Assembly: GCA_910585415.1 (NCBI GenBank)
Contig: CAJUDT010000036.1
Location: 1-21,081, forward strand
From: an uncultured Flavonifractor sp.
GTDB taxonomy: Bacteria > Bacillota > Clostridia > Oscillospirales > Oscillospiraceae
Direction: 5' to 3'
Length of the DNA stretch: 21,081 nucleotides
Both the position numbers and the translations under genes were made by a program. Position 1 is the first letter of the stretch. Every line of letters begins with the position of its first letter. Below are positions 15,430-21,081 of this stretch, piece by piece. Under the pieces are notes generated by a model. The model saw nothing but the letters and a program-made list of their open reading frames with translations, was not told the DNA's origin and made no database searches.

Positions 15430-15953
15430 GCTTTTGCTCCCTCCTCCGCCTGGATGTCCCGCAGAATGGCCTTGACCCTGTCGCGGGTGAGATTCCCATA
15501 GGTCTCTTCTCCGTCCCCGGTGCGGACCATCATCACCGGCGCCAGGGAACAGCACCCCAGACAGGCCACGTTGTTCAGGGTGAACTGGCCGTCGCCGGTG
15601 GTCTCTCCGTCGCGGATACCCAGCTCCTCGGTGATGGCCTCCTCCACCGCGTCCGCCCCGTTGACGTGACAGGCGGTGCCCTTACAGAGCAGAATCAGAT
15701 GTTTTCCCACCGGCTTGAGCCGGAACTGTGTATAAAAGGTCGCCACGCCGTAGACCTTGGCGGGCTGGGTGCCCGTGGCCTGGGCGATGTGGCGTATGAC
15801 CTCTTCGGACAGATAGCCATAGAGGTCCTGGGCCTTTTGCAGGATGGTAATCAAGCTGCCCGGTACGCCTCCGTATTCCTCCAATACGGGGGCCAGGGCG
15901 GCAAAGGGCTCCTGCCCGCCGCACCCGCAGCAGCATGTGTTGGACTGGCTCAT
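15426..15953 (-). CDS. stnC: Stn-type transhydrogenase NuoE/HydC-like [2Fe-2S] subunit
   Basis: This 175-residue protein has the thioredoxin-like [2Fe-2S] fold of NuoE/HndA/HydC. The four cluster ligands are in CKGTAC (x4 spacing) and CLGCC (x3 spacing), separated by about 40 residues. The helical region GYLSEEVIRHIAQATG and the KVYGVATFYTQF segment are diagnostic. It carries electrons next to the NuoF-like subunit. The N-terminus is unusual: CCCGC at residues 7-11 puts four cysteines in five residues. The start is ATG 15953 with AAAGGAGG 9 nt upstream; a longer in-frame start has no ribosome site. It lies 61 nt after tsaD. No separate promoter was recognised, so the stn genes may be read from the cutC promoter. 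Confidence 0.92.
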   Translation of the reverse strand: MSQSNTCCCGCGGQEPFAALAPVLEEYGGVPGSLITILQKAQDLYGYLSEEVIRHIAQATGTQPAKVYGVATFYTQFRLKPVGKHLILLCKGTACHVNGADAVEEAITEELGIRDGETTGDGQFTLNNVACLGCCSLAPVMMVRTGDGEETYGNLTRDRVKAILRDIQAEEGAKA

Positions 15954-16014
15954 TGTCTGGTTCCTCCTTTTCCTCTGGGCGGCAGAGCCCCCCAATCTGT
16001 GTTTTGTCCGGCGC

Positions 16015-17031
16015 TCACGGTCCGCCCCGGCCAATCTCCCGGTTGGCGTAGGCGTTCAAATCCATCTCCGCCCGGACGCCTGCCAGATACTCGTAGTAGC
16101 CCTGACAGCCAATCATGGCCCCGTTGTCCCCGCACAGGGACAGGGGGGGCAGGTAGAGCTTATCGCCGGACTGCCGGCAGGCCCGCTCCAGGTCCGCCCG
16201 AATGCGGCGGTTGGCGGCTACGCCTCCGGCCACGGCCACCTTGCCATATCCTCTGCGCCGGGCCGCCTCCATGGTCCGGGGGACCAGGGTATCGCTGACG
16301 GCGGCGGCAAAGGAGGCCGCGAGGCCGGACAGGTCCAGCTCCTCCCCCTTTTGCTTGGCGTTGTGGACCAGATTGACCACCGCCGTTTTCAGGCCCGAAA
16401 AGGACATATCCAGCGGCGCGCCCTCCACATGGGCCCGGGGCAGGGGGTAGCGCCGGTCGTCTCCCCCCTGGGACAGGCGGTCCATGGGGGCCCCGCCGGG
16501 GTAGCCGATGCCCAGCACACGGGCGGCTTTGTCGAAGCACTCCCCGGCGGCGTCGTCCCGGGTGGCCCCCATAATCTCCATGTCGGTGTACCCCCGCACG
16601 TCCACAATGAGGGTATTCCCCCCCGACACGCACAGGCATACAAAGGGGGGCTCCAGCTCCGGATGGGCGATATAATTGGCGGCGATATGCCCCCGGACAT
16701 GGTGGACGGGCACCAAGGGCACGTCCAGGGCAAAGGCGGCGGCTTTGGCGAAGTTCACCCCCACCAGCACCGCCCCGATGAGCCCCGGCGCGTAGGTGAC
16801 GGCCACCGCGTCAATGTCCCCCCTGGAGACGCCCGCCTGGACCAGGGCCTGGTCCGAGAGGCCCGCGATGGCCTCAATGTGCTTGCGGGAGGCAATCTCC
16901 GGCACCACGCCGCCATAGATGGCGTGCATGTCCGCCTGGGAGGCGATGGCGTCGGCCAGAACCGTCCGCCCGTCTCTCACCACCGCCACGGCGGTTTCGT
17001 CACAGGAGGACTCCACAGCTAAAATATTCAA
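16015..17031 (-). CDS. tsaD: tRNA N6-adenosine threonylcarbamoyltransferase
   Basis: This 338-residue protein has the usual TsaD length. TsaD transfers the threonylcarbamoyl group to A37 of ANN-decoding tRNAs (t6A), working with TsaB and TsaE, neither of which is in the window. Visible motifs are the N-terminal ILAVESSCDETAVAVV, the metal-binding HHVRGH with His111 and His115 at the positions known from E. coli, CVSGGNTLIV, SFSGLKTAV, VAGGVAANRRIR and the C-terminal LCGDNGAMI. The start is TTG 17031-17029. The ribosome site is weak, and the rimI stop is only 6 nt upstream, so translation is probably coupled. It belongs to the cutC-rimI-tsaD group. Confidence 0.96.
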   Translation of the reverse strand: MNILAVESSCDETAVAVVRDGRTVLADAIASQADMHAIYGGVVPEIASRKHIEAIAGLSDQALVQAGVSRGDIDAVAVTYAPGLIGAVLVGVNFAKAAAFALDVPLVPVHHVRGHIAANYIAHPELEPPFVCLCVSGGNTLIVDVRGYTDMEIMGATRDDAAGECFDKAARVLGIGYPGGAPMDRLSQGGDDRRYPLPRAHVEGAPLDMSFSGLKTAVVNLVHNAKQKGEELDLSGLAASFAAAVSDTLVPRTMEAARRRGYGKVAVAGGVAANRRIRADLERACRQSGDKLYLPPLSLCGDNGAMIGCQGYYEYLAGVRAEMDLNAYANREIGRGGP

Positions 17032-17037
17032 TGGGCG

Positions 17038-17508
17038 TCAGCTCTTTTCCTCAGTCTCGCCGGGAGCGGAAAATTCCACCGTCATCAGCAGGGCGTCCTC
17101 GTGGAGCTCCCGGTAGTAATTTTTCCTCCGCCCCACCGTCTGGAACCCCATCTTTTCATACAGGGCGACGGCGGGGGCGTTGCCTGCCCGGACCTCCAGG
17201 GTCAGGAATGCCAAATGGGCCGCGCCGAAGCGGAGATAGGCCCCCAAAATGGCCTCCGCCACCCCCTGCCGGCGGAAGGCGGGGGCCACGGCGATTTTTT
17301 CCAAGGTCCCCTCGTCCAGAATGGCCCGTACCTCCCCATAGCCCAGCACCGTGCCGTCCTCCCCCTCCGCCGCCACCAGGGAAATCAGGTCGTTGTACAG
17401 GTCCTCCACCAGCTGCTCCTCCGTCCAGGGGTGGGCAAAGCTGGCCCGCTCGATGGCCAGCACCTGGGGCAGGTGGGAGCGGTCCATGGGAACCAGCCGG
17501 AAATTCAT
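17038..17508 (-). CDS. rimI: Ribosomal-protein-alanine N-acetyltransferase (GNAT family)
   Basis: This 156-residue GNAT protein has the acetyl-CoA loop VAPAFRRQGVAEAIL, preceded by LEKIAV. The RimI-type ending is LEVRAGNAPAVALYEKMGF followed by RRKNYY. RimI acetylates the N-terminal alanine of ribosomal protein S18 and is very often found beside tsaD or tsaB, as here. The N-terminal segment IERASFAHPWTEEQL is also RimI-like. The start is ATG 17508 with GGGAG 7 nt upstream. It overlaps the cutC stop by 4 nt (ATGA), which indicates translational coupling. Confidence 0.93.
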   Translation of the reverse strand: MNFRLVPMDRSHLPQVLAIERASFAHPWTEEQLVEDLYNDLISLVAAEGEDGTVLGYGEVRAILDEGTLEKIAVAPAFRRQGVAEAILGAYLRFGAAHLAFLTLEVRAGNAPAVALYEKMGFQTVGRRKNYYRELHEDALLMTVEFSAPGETEEKS

Positions 17509-18266
17509 GCCTGCGCTCCCTTGAGGCGGGCCGTGAGCTGGCCGATGTACTCCCGGTCCGTGACACTGTACCGGTCTTCCGGGGGGTAGAGACAGCCGCC
17601 ATAGAAAATGGAGCGGTTGTTGTTGACCGAGGTATCGTACTGCACCTTATGGGCGGCCAGATGAATCTGCTCACAGCCGCTCTCGGCAATGACCCGGTCC
17701 ATGTTCCGCGCGGTAATGCCCGCGCCGGGGAGAATCTGAAGGCGCCCGTTGGCGTAGGCAATCATCTCCCGGATGGTGTTCGTAGCCTGGGACACGTCGG
17801 GGGCCTGTCCGCTGGTGAGTACGCGGGTAATCCCCAGCTCCGCCAGGGCGTCCAGGGCCTCCCGCCAGTCGGGCGCCACGTCGATGGCCCGGTGAAACAC
17901 CGCGGCCTTCCCCGCCGAGCGGGCCAGCTCGGTCAAAATGCGGGTGCGCTCCAGGTCCAGGCTCCCGTCCTGGTGGAGGAAGCCGAACACCAGACCGTCG
18001 GCCCCGTGGGCCAGGAGGGCCTTGGCGTCCTCCACCGCAACGGCAAACTCCCCTTCCGTATAGCAGAAGCCCCCTTCACGGGGGCGTACCATGGTCATAA
18101 TCTCCATTCCCGTCTCCCGCTTGGCCACAAGCAACGAGCCAACCGTGGGGGTCAATCCCCCGTGGAACAGGTCGCCGTTGAGCTCCACCCGGTCCGCGCC
18201 CCCCCTGTGGGCCTCGATTACGTCGTCCGCGCTGCCGCAGCAGACCTCCAAAAGCACCTTTTTCAT
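17505..18266 (-). CDS. cutC: CutC-family protein (copper homeostasis annotation, true role uncertain)
   Basis: This 253-residue protein has the CutC TIM-barrel fold. Visible motifs are LLEVCCGSADDVIEAHRGGADRVELN (in parts: LEVCCGSADD, GGADRVELN), GGLTPTVGSL, MVRPREGGFCYTE, GADGLVFGFL, FHRAIDV, RVLTSGQ, ILPGAGI and HLAAHK. The copper role claimed for E. coli CutC has been questioned, and no copper site can be deduced here. The start is ATG 18266 with GAGAGG 8 nt upstream; an upstream in-frame extension is basic and lacks a ribosome site. It is the first gene after a strong promoter and is followed with overlap by rimI. Confidence 0.93.
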   Translation of the reverse strand: MKKVLLEVCCGSADDVIEAHRGGADRVELNGDLFHGGLTPTVGSLLVAKRETGMEIMTMVRPREGGFCYTEGEFAVAVEDAKALLAHGADGLVFGFLHQDGSLDLERTRILTELARSAGKAAVFHRAIDVAPDWREALDALAELGITRVLTSGQAPDVSQATNTIREMIAYANGRLQILPGAGITARNMDRVIAESGCEQIHLAAHKVQYDTSVNNNRSIFYGGCLYPPEDRYSVTDREYIGQLTARLKGAQA

Positions 18267-18321
18267 CGCGCTTCCCTCTCTTTCCTGCCGGCGGCTTGTT
18301 CGCCGCCGCCGCTTTCCGGCT

Positions 18322-18350
18322 ATTATACCATGGGTTTTCGGACGCTTCAA
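18322..18350 (-). promoter_or_regulatory. Promoter of the cutC-rimI-tsaD(-stn) operon
   Basis: On the minus strand there is a -35 TTGAAG (18350-18345), a 17-nt spacer and a perfect -10 TATAAT (18327-18322). A GGCGGC/GCCGCC hairpin (18290-18307) falls in the short leader before the ribosome site. Confidence 0.85.
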
Positions 18351-18382
18351 GCCCTCATGTGAAGAGAGGACTGGAATTATCC

Positions 18383-18410
18383 TTGCATTTTTCCGGCAGT
18401 TTCGTATAAT
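18383..18410 (+). promoter_or_regulatory. Promoter of the transglutaminase-like gene
   Basis: The -35 is TTGCAT (18383-18388), the spacer is 16 nt and the -10 is a perfect TATAAT (18405-18410). It is divergent from the cutC promoter. A GC inverted repeat, CCGCCCCGG/CCGGGGCGG (18425-18443), lies just after the expected transcription start and 3 nt before the GGAGG ribosome site (18447-18451). It could be an operator or a translation-blocking hairpin. Confidence 0.75.
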
Positions 18411-18458
18411 ACCTTATATATCTTCCGCCCCGGACCGGGGCGGTCTGGAGGTGGCGTC

Positions 18459-20885
18459 ATGCCCCATTGGGATTTATCACAGCTCGCCCCGCCCCTGTCC
18501 GGAGCGATGGAATTTTTACGGGACCATCTGCCCCTGAGCGATTTGGACACCTACCCGCTTTCCTACTTTCTCTCCTGCGCCCGGCACGCGTGTATGGTCC
18601 GGGCGCGCTTCCCCTGGTGCGCGGAGCTGGAGGAAGAGCTCTTTTACCACTACGTTCTCTGCCCCCGGGTCAATGACGAGGACCTGTCCGACCACCGCGC
18701 CCTCTTTTTCTCCCAGCTCTGGCCTCTGGTGGAGGGGTTATCCGTGGAGGACGCCGTACTGGCCGTCAACCGCTGGTGCCACCGGTGGGCCTCCTATGAG
18801 CTCCAGGACGACCGCACCGCCTCCCCTTTGACCGTCTTTCGCAGCGGCAGCGGCCGGTGCGGGGAGGAATCGGCCTTTCTCACCGCCGCCCTGCGGAGCG
18901 TGGGCATCGCCGCCCGGCAGGTGTACTCCCCCCGCTGGGCCCACTGCGACGACAATCACGCCTGGGTGGAGGCCCTGTGCGGAGGGCGCTGGCGGTTTTT
19001 AGGGGCCTGCGAGCCGGAGCCCGTGCTGGACCGGGGGTGGTTCAACGCCGCCGCCGGACGGGCCCTGCTGGTCCACTCCCGGACCTTTGGCCGGGGGAGC
19101 TCCCCCCTGCACGGGCCTCTGCTGGAGCAGGAGGGGGCGGTCTGCTGGTACAATCAGACCGCCCGATACGCCAGGACCCACACCTGTACCCTTCAAGTCC
19201 TCCAAGCGGGCCGTCCCGTCCCCGGCGCACAGGTTCAAATCCAGGTGCTCAACGAGGCCGCGTATCACACCGTCCTCACCCTCGCCACCGGGGAGGACGG
19301 GACGGCATCGGCGGAATTGGGCCTGGGGGACTTCCATGTGGAGGCCCGTTGGAACGGGCTGGAGGCCGAATGTAACTGCGCTGGCGGCTCACAGACCCTG
19401 GAGCTCGCCCCGCCCGATATTTGCGACGGCGGCTGGGAGGATTTTGACGTTCACGCCCCCCAGGGGCTGGAGGCCCTCCCGCCTCCCCTGAGCGAGGATG
19501 AGAAGCACCGGCGCATGGCCGTTCTGCTCTCGGGCACCCGCGTCCGGCGGGCGCGGATGAAGGACCGGTATCATCCAGAGCTGGCCGCACAGCTCCCCAG
19601 CTGTGAAAGCCTCCTGCAAAAGTCCAGGGGAAATTTTGCGGAGCTCTTCCGGTTTCTCAGCGGCCCGGAGCGGAAGGAACGGGAGGCGCTGGTGTGTACC
19701 CTCTCGGAAAAGGACCTCCGGGACGTGACCTGCGCCGTGCTGGAGGACCACCTTTCCCACCGCCCGCCTCAGCCGGACGGCCTCCCCGACCGGCTCTATT
19801 GGAACTGCGTGTGCTCTCCCAGGATTGGCCTGGAGCCCCTGACCCCCTGGCGGGAGGTTCTGTCCGAGATGTGGACCCCGTCGGAACGGGCCCGGGTGCT
19901 GGCCGGCCCCCGCGCCGTGGTCCCCCTGCTGGCCCAGCGGGTGAAGAAAGAAGCCGGGAGGATTTATGCAAACCTGTCCTGGCCCCCGCTGGCCGCGCTG
20001 GAGGCCGGGCGGTGCGATTCCAGGAGCTTTGACCTGCTCTGCACGGCCCAGCTGCGGGCCCTGGGCATCCCCGCCTATCTGCGGGCGCTGGACGGCAAGC
20101 CGGTGTTCGGGCACAATGGGACCTTCCAGCCCCTGGAGCCGGAGGAATCCGCCCGCCTCACCCTTACGCGGGGGGCAGAGGACTCCTTCCGCTATGGGCA
20201 AAACTGGAGCCTGTCCCGCCGGACCCCCGGCGGCTGGACCCGCCTGCACCTGCCCGACGGAGGTTGGGCGGGACGGGCCCGCACCCTGGTCTTTTCCCTG
20301 CCCGCCGGGGTTTACCGGCTCATTACCGCGGTACGCCTGCCCAACGGGAACCAGCTGGCCGCCCGGAACACCTTCCCCCTGGCCCCCGGAACGGAGGTAC
20401 GCATTCCCATGCGCCTGCGGGCCTTCTCCCTGGAGGACCTGCTGATTGAGGTCCCCTTGCCGCCGGTCCCCGCCGTGGCCTGGTCGGGGGAGGCCATTCC
20501 CGACGCCGTCCACACGGGACGGCCCGCCCTGCTCATCTGGCTGGAGGAAGGGGGAGAGCCCACCGAGCACGTCCTCCACGAGCTTTTGGAGGCTCAGGGG
20601 GTCCTGTCCGCTCTGCCGGTGGAGGTCCGCTTCTTCCTGCGCAGCCGTGAGGCTGTACGGCATCCCGCCCTGGCCCGCCTGCTGGAGCGCTGGCCCCAGG
20701 CGCAGGTCCTTCTGGACGACTGGGGCTTTGATGTGGAGCACCTCTCCCGCCGCCTGGGCCTGGACCCGGACCGTCCGCCTCTGTGCGTGGTGTGCGGCGG
20801 GGACGGACTGGCCCGGTATGGCGTCAGCGGCTACCGGGTGGGCTCGGTGGAGCTGCTGGGCCGCATTTGCAAGCGGCTGTTCTGA
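18459..20885 (+). CDS. Large cytoplasmic transglutaminase-like multidomain protein
   Basis: This 808-residue protein has no signal peptide or membrane helix. A transglutaminase-like (papain-fold) domain occupies about 90-215. The nucleophile is Cys134 in GSGRCGEESAF, and the His is His167 in CDDNHAWVEA. The acidic partner lies in FLGACEPEPVLDRGWF (about 180-195). About 240-318 resembles a carboxypeptidase-regulatory-like beta domain (TCTLQVLQAGRPVPGAQVQI). A helical middle section follows. A second, degenerate transglutaminase-like core is centred on AGRCDSRSF (Cys519) and lacks a NHAW motif. A beta-rich segment and a C-terminal domain of about 115 residues with thioredoxin-like pattern but no redox CxxC at the usual place complete it. 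Related uncharacterised proteins occur in Bacteroides and Clostridia. Protease, peptidase or crosslinking activity is possible; none is known. The start is ATG with GGAGGTG upstream. Confidence 0.85.
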   Translation: MPHWDLSQLAPPLSGAMEFLRDHLPLSDLDTYPLSYFLSCARHACMVRARFPWCAELEEELFYHYVLCPRVNDEDLSDHRALFFSQLWPLVEGLSVEDAVLAVNRWCHRWASYELQDDRTASPLTVFRSGSGRCGEESAFLTAALRSVGIAARQVYSPRWAHCDDNHAWVEALCGGRWRFLGACEPEPVLDRGWFNAAAGRALLVHSRTFGRGSSPLHGPLLEQEGAVCWYNQTARYARTHTCTLQVLQAGRPVPGAQVQIQVLNEAAYHTVLTLATGEDGTASAELGLGDFHVEARWNGLEAECNCAGGSQTLELAPPDICDGGWEDFDVHAPQGLEALPPPLSEDEKHRRMAVLLSGTRVRRARMKDRYHPELAAQLPSCESLLQKSRGNFAELFRFLSGPERKEREALVCTLSEKDLRDVTCAVLEDHLSHRPPQPDGLPDRLYWNCVCSPRIGLEPLTPWREVLSEMWTPSERARVLAGPRAVVPLLAQRVKKEAGRIYANLSWPPLAALEAGRCDSRSFDLLCTAQLRALGIPAYLRALDGKPVFGHNGTFQPLEPEESARLTLTRGAEDSFRYGQNWSLSRRTPGGWTRLHLPDGGWAGRARTLVFSLPAGVYRLITAVRLPNGNQLAARNTFPLAPGTEVRIPMRLRAFSLEDLLIEVPLPPVPAVAWSGEAIPDAVHTGRPALLIWLEEGGEPTEHVLHELLEAQGVLSALPVEVRFFLRSREAVRHPALARLLERWPQAQVLLDDWGFDVEHLSRRLGLDPDRPPLCVVCGGDGLARYGVSGYRVGSVELLGRICKRLF

Positions 20886-20931
20886 GCGGGATATGTCCGG
20901 GGAAATCAGGCCGGACTGGACAGGATTCCAC

Positions 20932-20971
20932 AAAAAACGGCTGTGTCCGGCAGCATTTCCCGGACACAGCC
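20932..20971 (-). terminator. Intrinsic terminator for a leftward transcript entering from the right
   Basis: Perfect 12-bp stem GGCTGTGTCCGG (20939-20950) with CCGGACACAGCC (20960-20971) over a 9-nt loop. On the minus strand it is followed by G and six T (20937-20932). The orientation implies a leftward gene beyond the window edge, separated from this terminator by the repeat. For the rightward gene ending at 20885 it offers a stem but no T-run. Confidence 0.8.
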
Positions 20972-21081
20972 CAGCTTGTCGAAAAAGTCCTGACGGACTT
21001 TCCCGCCAAGCTGGGGAAAATTTCAAAACTTGTTTCACAAGTTCCGAAATTTTGTGATTCCGACGCGAAAGAAAACCCTGA
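20972..21081. repeat. Structured intergenic repeat element, copy 2 (cut by the window edge)
   Basis: The sequence from CAGCTTGTCG matches copy 1 (1722-1830) along its whole visible length with few differences: loop TGAC instead of TGC, GGGG instead of GAGG near 21013, TTTC instead of TTAC at the apex of the second hairpin, and GACGCG instead of GACGGG. Hairpin stems are kept. As in copy 1, it directly follows another hairpin (here the 20939-20971 terminator). The remaining half is outside the window. Confidence 0.85.

Noticed and set aside
10147..15501. Open frame of 1784 codons on the plus strand
   Set aside because: It is the antisense of the transhydrogenase genes. GC-rich codon use on the minus strand suppresses stops here. 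The translation is low-complexity (Gly/His/Leu/Gln-rich), shows no domains and lacks a ribosome site.
15954..16014. Promoter for the NuoE-like gene
   Set aside because: No acceptable -10/-35 pair was found; a GGGC/GCCC hairpin alone is not evidence.
19389..21038. Open frame of 549 codons on the minus strand
   Set aside because: Antisense of the transglutaminase-like gene, starting inside the repeat. The Gly/Gln/Pro-rich translation has no recognisable motif.

Overview
The window is GC-rich, densely packed bacterial chromosome. A tryptophan T-box leader, strong sigma-A-type promoters, purine-rich AGGAGG ribosome binding sites, TTG/GTG starts and a ferredoxin/NAD(P) enzyme repertoire point to a strictly anaerobic gut-type Clostridia, most likely an Oscillospiraceae relative (Flavonifractor/Lawsonibacter/Oscillibacter-like). 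The placement is inferred from gene content. No phage, plasmid, CRISPR, tRNA or rRNA genes were seen.

Layout. (1) 1-1608, leftward: the 5' end of glutamine synthetase (glnA) behind a promoter and a terminator hairpin placed before its start codon, then a trxB-trxA operon whose reductase lacks the usual NADPH-binding motifs. (2) 1648-4407, rightward: a promoter, a multi-hairpin intergenic repeat, then a UvrD/PcrA helicase. (3) 4411-5640, leftward: an alkyladenine DNA glycosylase and a HAD hydrolase in one operon, convergent with pcrA and only 3 nt from it. (4) 5712-6638, rightward: a DMT/EamA transporter. (5) 6705-10113, rightward: a promoter, a Trp-specific T-box (specifier UGG), a palindromic repeat and a trpXYZ-type ABC importer. 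(6) 10129-18350, leftward: a probable six-gene operon cutC-rimI-tsaD-nuoE-like-nuoF-like-(nuoG/GltD fusion). The last three genes look like a Stn-type electron-bifurcating transhydrogenase linking NADH, NADPH and ferredoxin. (7) 18383-20885, rightward: a large cytoplasmic transglutaminase-like multidomain protein. (8) 20932-21081: a leftward terminator and a second, window-truncated copy of the repeat.

How it fits together. Two loci concern low-potential electron flow. The three-subunit flavin/Fe-S complex would balance NADH, NADPH and reduced ferredoxin. The TrxB-like protein may reduce thioredoxin from ferredoxin instead of NADPH. Nitrogen and amino-acid supply appear controlled at the RNA level: a T-box before the tryptophan importer and a possible attenuator before glnA. 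The remaining genes are housekeeping: DNA repair, t6A tRNA modification and ribosomal protein acetylation. The most notable items are the transhydrogenase, the ferredoxin-type thioredoxin reductase candidate, the structured repeat family and the transglutaminase-like protein.
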